From Membranipora membranacea (Eukaryota > Bryozoa > Gymnolaemata > Cheilostomatida > Membraniporidae), in assembly GCA_914767715.1 (NCBI GenBank), contig OU612069.1, forward strand, positions 20,581,387-20,645,386: DNA of 64,000 nucleotides. The letters are read 5' to 3'. The notes under the pieces were generated by a model that was given only the letters and a program-made list of their open reading frames with translations, searched no databases and had not been told where the DNA came from. The translations under genes and the position numbers were made by a program. This document shows positions 25,498-36,529 of this stretch, in pieces (position 1 is the stretch's first letter; the number at the start of each line of letters is the position of its first letter).

Positions 25498-27377
25498 TGT
25501 GACGGCACTAAACCTCTATGCCGCACACTGAGCGGTTACTAGGGTGAATTGACGAGACTTTCAATTGCACACCAGCATCTTTATTGCTCTCTCAAACAAC
25601 ACACACTAAACTGAGTAAAAACTATCTCTTATATAGTATTACCAAAAGGATGTGAAAATAGGATATCATATGGTATCAATTAAATTGCAAAAACTAGGTA
25701 ATAGCAAAGTGATATTTAATTGGCTCACACTCATCAAGATGGCAAAGTGTAACACCACACATCAGGTCCCAGCCCATAAGTTGATCATTATTAATGTAAT
25801 AAATGTCCATTAAAATGTCATTATTTCTGCCACTGGAAGTTAATAAAAAATGTTTATCATTATGGCATTTCCAGTGACAGCCAGAACGGTCACTATCATG
25901 ACCTGATACATGACAGGTGATGGCTGTTACACCTCCCCTATTTAGATATCTTATCCTTTCTCCAGATTGTTGTTGTCTTCTATTGTTTGTATGTCGGGTA
26001 ATATGTAACTGTGTTGCTGAAGTGTTTCCTTGTTGAATCTGTTGTGTACTTCTTTTTTTATTTTAGTTTTTCTTGTCATTTTGACTCCGTACTGCTTCTA
26101 CAGCCGGCTCTTCCCACCGAGTGGATACGGTGTTCCAGACTGTAGCTTCGAGTGTCTCGATGATTATTTGCTTTGTGTTTATTTATTTAATACTTATTTC
26201 ATAGCTTTTCTTTCGATAGTTTTCGTCAATGTTTAGATAGGTGTGAAGATCTCTCACGTTGTGACAAATTATAATGCTGTCAAGCAGTAAGCCCTACTCT
26301 GCAGAGGAATCCACCAAACTGCAGGACCACAGGACATCCGCCAGCCTCCTCATGGCGTTTAAGAATCCTTCGGCATCTTCCTGGCCGGTACTTGAATACA
26401 CTGTTAAATGAAATGTCAGCTCTGTGGTTGCTTAGAGTGGTCGACAGCAAATAAAATTCCAAGTACGTTTAGTTATCAACACCTACATATTCATAGATGA
26501 AAGCAAATGATACCAAAGTCCATTTTTCTCTCTCCATTTTCACTATGACAACAGTTAATTTTGTCTAGGCTAGATTATAGTCTCCTTAGCTGTAAGGTTT
26601 CCATCTCTATTCTCCATAATAGTTCATTTCTGCCCTCATCTCCATTCACCTGCTTTCCATTCACCATCTTTGTCTGATTTTCAGCTGCTGCCTCCTCCGC
26701 TTGCCTCTCGAGGTGCCCGAAGTCCTCAGTTTGCCTTCGGTCGACACACCACAGTTCCTGCACCTCTCCCTCCATTGCTGCAATAACGCCATATGCTTCT
26801 AGAGTCTTCAGGTCGCATTCATCACTGGCCCTCACTCCTGTCTCCTCTGTCAATTCTCTCTCACCCTTGCTGCTCATTCTAGCAGACTCCTTCACCGCTC
26901 AGGTTTGCCAACAACAAAAAGTACCCGTACTCGCAGAGCCAAATGTGACGGCACTAAACCTCTATGCCGCACACTGAGCGGTTACTAGGGTGAATTGACG
27001 AGACTTTTAATTGCACACCAGCATCTTTATTGCTCTCTCAAACAACACACACTAAACTGAGTAAAAACTATCTCTTATATAGTATTACCAAAAGGATGTG
27101 AAAATAGGATATCATATGGTATCAATTAAATTGCAAAAACTAGGTAATAGCAAAGTGATATTTAATTGGCCCACACTCATCAAGATGGCAAAGCGTAACA
27201 CCACACATCAGGACCCAGCCCATAAGTTGATCATTATTAATGTAATAAATGTCCATTAAAATGTCATTATTTCTGCCACTGGAAGTTAATAAAAAATGTT
27301 TATCATTATGGCATTTCCAGTGACAGCCAGAACGGTCACTATCATGACCTGATACATGACAGGTGATGGCTGTTACA
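25498..27377 (-). mobile_element. Small non-autonomous LTR retrotransposon, minus orientation
   Basis: Two direct 434-bp LTRs (25498-25931 and 26944-27377) begin TG and end CA, and flank only 1012 bp. The 4-bp target duplication TTGA lies at 25494-25497 and 27378-27381. I count about four mismatches between the LTRs (for example at 25561/27007), so the insertion is young. Orientation is set by two signals. A purine tract AAATAGGGGAGG on the minus strand touches the left LTR (25932-25943). A primer site TGGCTCTGCGAGTACGGG (26924-26941, minus) sits two bases inside the right LTR and would pair with a tRNA ending in CCA. There is no protease, reverse transcriptase or integrase, so it depends on enzymes from elsewhere. 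Confidence 0.93.
26575..26895 (-). CDS. Short ORF inside the LTR element, gag-like remnant
   Basis: A 106-residue frame whose ATG follows the primer binding site by 28 bases, in the element's own orientation. It is Glu-rich and helical in character (EAAAENQTK, GEVQELW), with no zinc knuckle and no enzyme motif. Position and composition suggest a leftover gag N-terminus. Function is not demonstrated. Confidence 0.5.
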   Translation of the reverse strand: MKESARMSSKGERELTEETGVRASDECDLKTLEAYGVIAAMEGEVQELWCVDRRQTEDFGHLERQAEEAAAENQTKMVNGKQVNGDEGRNELLWRIEMETLQLRRL

Positions 27378-27389
27378 TTGAGTCAACAT

Positions 27390-29420
27390 CAGCAAATATT
27401 TGGTTACAGGTTTGGGGTAGGACACATTGTGCATTTTTATTGTAGCCCATGGCAAGTGATCATTTAGGCATCTAAAACACAAAACATATCTGTCTAATTT
27501 CTGTTATATATTATAGTAATTTTAACGAGTTTGAGACTAACAAACACCCTCTCTGGCATGCCAGGTCGGTGGCGTAAGGTATTTAAGCTTGATCCGCAAC
27601 AAATCATTTATATTTCACATATTCCAGAGCCTGAAAGAGGAATTTGGTTGCCATTTGAAAAAGGGTTATGTGACACAGATATAACTTTAAAATTTTGTCA
27701 ACCTTACAACTTGACTTTACAATTTTGCAGTGCAAAATTGCCCAGAGTTGGTGTGACAAACAGCATTTTAGTCCTACTATCTAAATATCATTACATTGCC
27801 AATGTCTACACCTACTATTATCATCATTGCTATTATACAATTCCTATACAGTACCTTTACACAGATACTAAATATACAATGCTACGACACAATTATAATT
27901 GTTTTGCTTTACACACTTGGTCAATTAATCCCCTGCACTGTGACTTTGCTCTATGCTCATTTCATTGGTCGACTAGCAAAGTGCACTGAATTGTGGGAAG
28001 GGTTATTAGCTAGCGCTTAGTTTGAATTGTAGAACTGGTGTAACTACTACCACTACTAGTGCAGCCCTTCATAAATCTATTGGTGCTGGTATAAATGCTG
28101 TGGAATCATCATGCATCATCTTCACTTGATGTTGTTACTCAAACTTATCACAACTAAACTATCTACTAGTAGAGAGACAATTATTATCAGCACAACTCTC
28201 ATTGGAATATCGACCCTGCATCTCCTCTGGATCATATCTAACTACTTACAACTACCACCGTGATTGAAGTTGAAAGTCTTCTTGGAACAGTACAACTACC
28301 AACCACCGTGATTGCTAACAGACTCGTTTGAAGGGTGAGTGACTGGCCTCAGACGAGTCAGTATTTGTACTACCATTTCATCTTGTAGGCCTACTACTCA
28401 CTCTTGCTTGCATGACTTATTCTACGACAATCAATATTGTGTAGATGGGGCACTGGCTGGCCACGCCACACATGCTGATAGTATCTCCTGATGATATCTT
28501 GTGTCGTATATATTACTTAGGCCTAGTAGTATTTCATAGTATAGTCATTCAATGACTTTACAACCTGCTTGTTTCTTGGCTGTACATTATTGCAATGTGA
28601 GAGTAGGCTAATGCCCGATCCAATAGTTTGGTTTAAAAACGTTGATTCTTCTTATGAAGTCGGATGAGTAATTATTGACACTGTTATGGCAATCAATTTT
28701 AATATGTTATCGAATGGTATATCCATGTTCAACTTATGGATATGTAGTTGATGCAAATATTACCATGCTACTGGTATAATAAGTTATGGGGGATTCCAGT
28801 TGTATATTACTACTCGCTTGTGAATTTAGCCCATGCCATTCATGTCGTTAGGTCGTCGTCTTATAATGCTCTCACATGTGTCTTTTTAATGCTCTCACAT
28901 GTCATGTCATTCCGCTCACTTATTGTCATCGGTGTGGAGAATTGCTACCCGTTGCAGTTCATAGTTAGAATGACTGGATATGTTAGGAAAGGACTCAATG
29001 CATAGGCCTACCTACCTTTGTGACAAAACATTATGTCAAGTGTGATGTCACATTTCAACATCGTCAAATTTATTTGAATGTCCAAAAGTTAGTCATTTCA
29101 AATTAAATCCCTGTGCTCCATTTGCTGCAACCAGACATGCATCAGAGTTGAAAGCTTTCTCATTAACACTGGCCCCAACTTGCTTGTTATCTTTTAGAAA
29201 GCGGCGGCTGGTGGAAATATATATCTGAATTGAATAGTACTTTAATAGTACTCTGTTTCCATTGTTGGCAACTATCTTATCCGTAGTGTATAGTGTAGAA
29301 TAATATACCCATGTCTGTGAGACTTCTAGTTCATAATATTGTTCTGTGAGTCTCAGCTCCATTGTGTTAATTTCACACTTCACACAACATACTGCAATTG
29401 ATAATGTATTGTTTTGCCTA
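27390..29420. other. Mostly intergenic or upstream intron sequence
   Basis: An open plus frame at 27531-27989 has no recognisable domain. A possible plus-strand donor (AAGG then GTGAGT) lies near 28338, but the sequence before it is not coding, so at most it ends a 5' untranslated exon. Upstream exons of the gene at 29428 should lie here or further left but I could not place them. Confidence 0.35.
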
Positions 29421-29427
29421 TTTGTAG

Positions 29428-29772
29428 ATTCTCTTCTGATCAGATATAGGCACTCTGGGGCGACAGAGGAGAAGATCAGCCGAGAGATGGCCGAGGTGAT
29501 TAAGCAAGCAAGCAACCGCGTCAAAAACGAGTTGAAGAAGATGGTAGGTAGAGAGAATTTATAATTGTTAGTAGTCTGTAGTTAGTCTGCCATCAAATTG
29601 TTCCCATTAGCATCTCACAAGGTTACTTGCAGGGTATTGAGTGTCTTTACGCAAGTTGGGTCAATCTAAGGTGAGGCGATAAATATGGCAACATAAATGT
29701 ATTGGTACAGCAGTCAATGTTATTTTCTTTCTTGTATTCTAGGCTGGGCGAAGCAGTGGCACTGGAAGCTAG
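29428..29772 (+). CDS. Last two exons of a coiled-coil protein gene
   Basis: Exon 29428-29543 follows TTTTGCCTATTTGTAG and ends at GTAGGT. Exon 29743-29772 follows TTCTTTCTTGTATTCTAG and ends in a TAG stop. Phases agree (2 bases in, 0 out, 0 in). The first exon encodes a charged helix (TEEKISREMAEVIKQASNRV) and the second a short Gly/Ser tail of nine residues. The heptad-like pattern suggests a coiled coil at the C-terminus of a larger protein. The family is not recognised, and upstream exons were not found. Confidence 0.7.
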
Positions 29773-30104
29773 TCAGACAGACGTAACTACCAGCAACGCC
29801 TGATATTCATGTTTCCTCTCATTCTCTTTTTTATCTGATATTTATATATTAATTACCCATGTTCAATTTAATTCAATCTGCCGCCTTAATTCATTTTAAT
29901 GCCTATTCTCGAAACAGATATTTCAACCCGGTTAACATTTTGTTCTTACTACCCAATTAATTGTCACTCGCATATAATGTTTTTTATTTGATGTATATAT
30001 TGTGGTATACCCAAACAAGGCTGTAAAATGACTATTACGCCACTATTCTGCTGCATATAACCAGAAACAGAATTCAAAAAGAACAATACATCCTCTCATG
30101 TTAA

Positions 30105-30110
30105 ATAAAC
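30105..30110 (+). terminator. Possible poly(A) signal AATAAA
   Basis: An AATAAA about 330 bases after the stop codon of the coiled-coil gene. It is the first good candidate in the right orientation. Use is not shown. Confidence 0.3.
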
Positions 30111-30174
30111 AAGTATGCAAAGTAGATGTGCTGATTAGGTGAAATTAAAGCAGAATAATACAAACAACACCGCA

Positions 30175-30575
30175 ATGCCACGTGATATAGCCGGACATAC
30201 AACGTGGAGGTGTTGATATGGTTAAGTTCAATCAGACCAATTCGGACAACACCACGTCACCACGTTATATAACCGAGTATGCAATGTGGAGGTGTTCATA
30301 TGGTTAAGTTTAACCAGACTTATTCAGACAACACCACATCACCACGTAATATAACCCTGTGTGCAATGTAGAGGTGTTGATCTGGTATATCTCAATTTTT
30401 GCCCCACGAGATAATGTCGTGTTATTCACGTGTTCACAACATGGTGGTGTTGGTTTGGTACATTTCTACGTGGAAATCCGTTACATATACCACCGGATTT
30501 TCACCAAACCAGCACGTGTTGAGTCCGTAAAATACACGGGTTCCCAACGTGTTTTTGCCCACTGGGTTTGTCAAG
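30175..30575. repeat. ACGTGG-rich repeat ending in GCCCACTGGG
   Basis: Three degenerate units of about 90 bp (ACGTGGAGGTGTTGATATGG, then AATGTGGAGGTG, then AATGTAGAGGTG) followed by a different section, ending in TTGCCCACTGGGTT at about 30557-30570. The terminal motif is the complement of the one opening the 23.6-kb satellite. Confidence 0.65.
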
Positions 30576-30579
30576 CAGA

Positions 30580-33130
30580 CAATTAAATCAACCGCATAAC
30601 ATCCTTTAAGATTTTAAATTGGACACTGACAGGTGCAATCCAATGACTTTTGATGAGTAGTACACACCTCAGCAGTGACAGCAAAAAATTAGTCAATTTC
30701 AGTCCTTGGGCTTGGTCACAGATATACATAGCAACCCTTGTTTAGACCAGTGGAATGGTGTATCAATGAACTAAACATTGGGTGCATCATACCCTTTTTT
30801 CTGATCTGATGCCATCATATCTCCCCTTTTTTTGGAAAATCCAATCCAAGTACAGTTCAACAAGGGTGTATTCTTCTGCAATCTGTTACCAAACTGAATA
30901 GGGTGCTTGATTCAAATATAGCAGGACACTATTTACAATTTACAGGAATGGAGATCTCCAACTGCCAATGGAAGCAAAAACATGCACAAACAGAGACCTT
31001 TTGCGAAATATGATACATGTTGCTCAACTCAGTCTTCAAAATAGCAAAAACATGAGAGATCCAAAGCCAAAAAAAGATTTTTCTTCAAGGCTCATAGTCA
31101 TGCAACTATTAGAAGAGACACGGAATATACCGCTACATCACCATTTTAATCGAAAGAGATTAAGTTAAGTTAAAGCGTCATTTGCTACTTGGTAGTGCAT
31201 CCAAGGAGTGAGAGGGACTCATTGTCAGGTCTTCAGGTAGTAAAATGAATGAATGAATGAGTAGTCAATGATATAACAATTCACATTAACAGGTACATAA
31301 GTTGTGAAAACCTGACAAAAACAATTGATCGATATACAATACGAATACTGAAGGCCTTGTATGTATAATTACTACCCACAAACATGTAATGTAATGTAAA
31401 TCACTTTTTATTTAGCTGCTCTCCAGCAATCTTTACAGGAATATAACATAGATACATATACATATTCAATTTAGCGCACTCCTGTACAAGGTATTGCCAT
31501 TAATAGTAGACAAGGAACCAATATTGATGAGCTTCTGTTTGTAAATTTATTGCAGTACCATCTAATAATTGTTTTTTTTAAACTTATTTTATCCAAATCA
31601 TACATTGGCCGAGTGTGACATACACTCAGAAAATAGATGCACCCTAAATGGACAAGGCCTGTTAGTGAAAATGCAAATGTGCAGGTAACATTCTTTTAGG
31701 ACCGCAATCACCAGCAATCACATTCAATGTCTTTTTCCGTGCTGCCTGAAACAATAAATACATGCAACGTGATAAAACTCATGAAATCATGGAATTTTCC
31801 TGGAGTATATGATGTTTGTTTTTGGGTATAAATCACACTTCACATGGTTAATTTTGGCTGAACAATGGCAAACTTCAGACACAGAAACTCCAAGCTTGAC
31901 GGTGCTTTAGATAAGTACAGTACAGTATTGAGTTCTTGCTGTGTTTTCTAACTGTAACAAATTTAGGTTTCATAATCTGGTTGTTGATTTATGAACTTTT
32001 TGAAATGGAGGCACTGTTTCAGTACAGGAAAATACATGTCTATTTACACGCTATTGATGAATCACCCTCAGTTCACCATCACCGTTCAACATCAGGTTAA
32101 CTTCCACACAGTGGTCATTTTTCAAAATGAAATGTGGAGAAATAATCCCAATACATAACTCTTCTCACAAAAAAACCCCAAGTCTGTCCCCATTACATGG
32201 CACTCTTACAGAATGACAATCTTGGGAACATATGCAGGATAAGGCATAGCAATACAGGGTGCGAGGGCTGCCTTACACAATGAACCTTATTCTCAGTTCT
32301 CTGGGGCCTGCACCCAGTGACCAAGCACCCTGATTGAGTTTGCTAATATAATTAATTAATATCGCAAACAAACATAAGTATCTCTATGATTCGCTCTGTG
32401 TTTAGAGATTACCTGAAGGCCCCAGTCCCCAAGATTTTATCTGTAAATGATAAAGGGGTAGTACTAGTACCAAAGACAAATTCCCAAGTTTTGAATTTTT
32501 GCCAAGTCCTAATGAATTGACTGAATAGTGTAAAAATAGGAGTTGTATGTTTATAGCATGGACAGAATGTCAGGGCTAAGAGTTGTTTTTATTTTAAAAA
32601 GATGCTTCAATACGCAATCATTGCACACCCATCATACTATTACTAACCTGCTTTGTCTTGCTCAAACTTTTTGATAAGCTAGTTCTCCAGCTGTTTTTGT
32701 GGGCCTGTTTGCTCCAGGTTCAAAGAACAGCATAATATGCTACAAATAAGTGTATGTCCTACTTCTTGAAACCTTGAATAAACACTGTTGAACTATTTCA
32801 CCACTACGCACCACACTGTACCCTGATAATAAAACATCGCAAAGTAAGAATTATGACAAGGCTTCAGAGAGTATACAGTACACACTAGTTTGAGTGCTCA
32901 ATGCATAGTTTGCTTTGGTTGCTGAAAATGTCATTCCATCATTGAAACCCTGACCTAACCCAGCACTGTTTCGGTTAGGGTAATGAAAATGGAATTTCAA
33001 TTCCAGTGACCCAAGCAAAGTCTGAGCCCACAAATTAGTCTCCCATATAATATTATCAGCTCAGTATCCTTACCCTCTGCAAACATTGATTCCTGCTGTG
33101 AAAATTTGTTAGGAGTTCTCTTTCTTCAGC
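30580..33130. other. No gene supported; possible decayed exons on the minus strand
   Basis: Two stretches look exon-like on the minus strand (about 31680-31750 after TTTATTGTTTCAG, and about 32650-32715 before GTTAGT). Each needs a stop read through or has no partner, so I do not annotate them as coding. A GAAT tetranucleotide run lies near 31243-31260. Confidence 0.3.
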
Positions 33131-33133
33131 TGA

Positions 33134-36100
33134 TTAAGTCTCTGGTTGCTTTCTGTTCTTGTTTGGTGTTTCCTGGTGCTGCTGGACAAGAGGCAGCAGA
33201 GTAAGAGCTTGCATTGATGGAAGGGTTTCTCCTAATTTAGCAGGTTTCTGTTGAAAGAAAACTAATTGATATTAGATTATACACAGCTAACTGAGCGTAG
33301 GGAGGTATTAAAGAAATACGATGATCAAAAAACACAGGAAAAGGGAGTGTTGATTGATTAGATTGTTGACATATGCGGAAGGATTTTTTCAAAGAAAAAT
33401 AATTGAGATAAGAACAAAGAACTAAACAATGAACTAAGTAGGGAGATTCAGACACCATGTGCCTCTTATTGGGGCCTTGACACTGTGTGTTGGACTGTAC
33501 ATAGTCTGATTTTGGTGGGTGGGATGTTCTCAAATGTCTCATACAGAGTATAAACAGATAAAGCTCTTATCGAGATTGTAATGTTGGGGGAGTGGGGTGT
33601 CGCTTTTCATGTAATAAATCCGCATCTTATTCAGCCTCTTCAACAGTTTTCAAGTTTTTATAATAATTTCGCTTGTTATAAATAAAATCTAATCTAGTCT
33701 TCAGCTGTGAGACACATATGTGTAAAAATCAGAGCTGTCAAATATATAATATTCACTTTTTTTGCAATACATTGCCACTTTCGGGGGGGGGGGGGGGCAA
33801 TGAGAATATGCTTTCATAAGATTAATGATACAACTCGTTTAATCAACGCACACTTGTTCAGAGTTAGGGTGGGCAAGCTAGGCTATTGTCTGGAGAGCTC
33901 ACATCCTTTACCAGCATGAGTAGTGACTGGAATTTGAACCTGCAACTCTCAAATTCTAACCACTACACCACCCTGTCGAGAATATGGATTTAACAGCTAT
34001 GCCTACATAGAAATAATCAAGTTAACCAATGCGACAGCGAGGATGAGAGGGTGTGAGAGTTTGAACTGTAGCAGAGACAGGAAAAATGATTGACCAGCTA
34101 ACAGGATAGATTTCACTTACACCTTGTATTCACTCTGAGGTCACTTTACAGAGGTGTTATATAGTAAATTATCTGCAAGATGACAGTATGGATTTACATA
34201 TTAATCCAATCCATGATGACATCAAGCCTACACCTATACATGCTTTGCAAATTTGTATCATAACAATCAATTAAAAACTAAATTTTGTAAAACAACCTGT
34301 TACCATTGTCGACTGGAAACCAGGGCAGTCATTAACATTACCATCTTTACAAGTCCCAAGTTCCACCTGAAAGATTCACATAACAAAACTGTCTGTTAAA
34401 TTTTTATGCTTGTGATTCACGCAAAATTTGGTTACGATTAAGCAATTAGCTGTTGAGAATCGAGATCATGATGCAAGCTGATCAAGTTCATGTTGGCCAG
34501 CCAGCCAGAGTTATGGTTGGTTGGGGCCATTGAATTGTACTATTCTTAGAATAGCATTTTCAACTCACCATTCTCCAATCAGGGAGCTGTATTTTCCAAT
34601 AGACATTCTCACAATTTTCATTTGACATCGAGAGCAGTCCCTAGTAGCTTTTTGGAGTTTGCGCAATGTTTGATTATTAAAAAAATCAATTTTCTGTGAG
34701 CAACAATTTGTATAAACTAGTGTCTTTTTCTTTTATTTGGTTGTTATTTTGAACAAAAAAACTTTTATTTATGCCTGTCTTGATAATATAAAACAATAAA
34801 ACACTATGAAACAAATCCATAAATCAATGAATATTTTATTAGAGACTGCATTATATCCGGAAGAATGCATCTTGTTGTAAAGGTTTTAGTCAGGTGACTG
34901 TCACGTGGTCATACAGTAAAGATGGCACCCTCTACTAGGGACAGCCAATCACATAGCATTTCACATAGCAAATCACATAGACATCTATAAACTTAAATTA
35001 TAATAGGATTGAGGAGTTCATAAAATCAAGTAAGTATTCCTACATTAAGTGATTACTGTTTATAAGGCTATGAGTGAGCTGCTGTTCCAGGATTGAGTTC
35101 AGTGGTTGGGGCGCATGCTGATGGCTTCAGAGCTGTCTAACTAACTTAAGGATCCTCTGACGCGCCTTTCGGGGAAAGCATGAGGCAGATGATAAGCAGA
35201 TTACAGTGATTATGTCTGGTAATGTAGGTTGTCAATATCTCAACGTTGGTATATTTGTAGGTTAGATGAGAAAAAGGTGCCGTTTGGTTACAAAGGAAGA
35301 TATCAGACCTAGAAGAGGCAGTGACACATCACCACCAAAATAAGAATACATATAGCTATGCTCCAAAGGAGGTGACCCTCTGCAAGAGTCCGATGGATAA
35401 ATATCATTGTCAATCACAATATTGAATATTATTATCGCTCCAGTGACTCACTCCGATCATCATCATCATGTAATCTATGTGTGTAGTCACATACATATGA
35501 CCAAGGAATGGAGTAACAGGCTACTCCTTGATATGACCAATACAAACCACCAAGGTTGGTTACATGTATGTGATTAAGTCCTGTGCAATTACTGTAGTTA
35601 CAATTATTACTGACTACTCACATCACATAATGGATTTTTTCATGTCCACATGAGGATTGGTGATTTGCACCTCCAATGTACTTACCCTAATGAACAATGA
35701 AAGAGGAGGGAGTTCATTGCAATCATCATCAGATCGGATCATTACTTTCAAGCACCTATAGATAGCCATATAGTATCATACTCATATTATATTTGGTTTG
35801 CATATTCCATAGAACTCCCGGCTCCTCATCTTCTCGGCTTATCCTGCTCAGGCTTGACTATAACTACTACCTACATTGAGATGCTTTGCTATTCTATTGT
35901 CAACTTTCAGAGAACTGAGTGACTTTGTTATAGCCGCCAAGAATAGACACGCCCACTAAACCTGTTACCGATTGCATAAGAGCTCTTATTCAGGCTAGGA
36001 TAATTCATCCTTACTGGGAGTTACCCTCTCTCTTCGTGTAGCCGAGTACTGACAAACTTTTTTTTACCTGCTGATTATCAAAGTTTTCCCTGTCATAGCC

Positions 36101-36522
36101 CGGGCAAATAGCGAAGCCGAGGGATGACACACAATTTTTTTCTTGGGAAAAATAAAAATGATTGTTTGTCATTGCTCGTCTTCCGTAGCCAACTCAACAG
36201 CAAGACTGCAAACTCTTTTTCTTTGGAGCTGAAACTGACAAGCAGTAGAGTAGATGTTCCCAGTCTAGACACTTATTTTGAAGTTGGATATTCTGATTGA
36301 GCCTCCCTACCCATAATGAGTAAGTTTAAAGAAATTACATTCTACATCAGCCCAAAGAGGTACAGCAAGTACTAGCAGGGCATTTAAATAGTGGTGAATA
36401 TAGTTATTAGTTACAGTTGAGTTAGTACTAAAATTGATGCCAGCATTCAAATCACGAGTCATGTTGTCAAGATGCTGGAGGACAGTCTGATAGTTAGTAA
36501 CCTTCCTATGGTGACATTGTAC
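33134..36522 (-). CDS. Five-exon gene for a Cys-containing, N-glycosylatable protein
   Basis: Exons on the minus strand: 36311-36522, 35686-35755, 34569-34640, 34304-34366 and 33134-33247 (stop TAA at 33134-33136). All four joins keep phase (2, 0, 0, 0) at AG/GT borders; the donor after the first is GTAGGG. The first exon is a 70-codon open stretch with sites NMT, NFS and NST and two cysteines. Later exons carry paired cysteines (CLKVMIRSDDDC, ENCENVYW, GTCKDGNVNDCPG) and the last is a Gln/Lys-rich tail. The sites and cysteines suggest an extracellular or lumenal protein, which is inference. I recognise no family. The start lies further right, perhaps including 39219-39283. The acceptor of exon 34569-34640 has a weak pyrimidine tract. 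Confidence 0.68.
33783..33797. repeat. Poly-G run
   Basis: About 14-15 consecutive G in AT-rich DNA, likely length-variable. Similar C or G runs lie near 2467, 59418 and 61709. Confidence 0.8.
33880..33985 (-). repeat. tRNA-like SINE head
   Basis: On the minus strand: TGGTGTAGTGGTTAGAATTT followed by a B-box-like GGTTCAAATTCC. It sits within an intron of the gene at 33-36.5 kb. Confidence 0.6.
36092..36205 (-). repeat. Hairpin-bearing repeat, copy 2
   Basis: Reverse-complement match of 23296-23406, with the same outer words (GTCATCCCTCGGCTTCG and TACGGAAGACGA) and a diverged AT-rich hairpin centre. It lies in an intron of the gene at 33-36.5 kb. Confidence 0.7.
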
Positions 36523-36529
36523 CTAGAGT

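Noticed and set aside
27516-27989. Exon-like start after TATTATAG and a long plus frame
   Set aside because: The possible exon ends two bases into a codon and does not fit the exon at 29428; the long frame has no domain.
31680-32715. Two exon-like minus stretches that could extend the 33-kb gene
   Set aside because: Using them requires reading through TAA at 33134 and a TAG near 32690; the shorter model ending at 33134 needs no exceptions.
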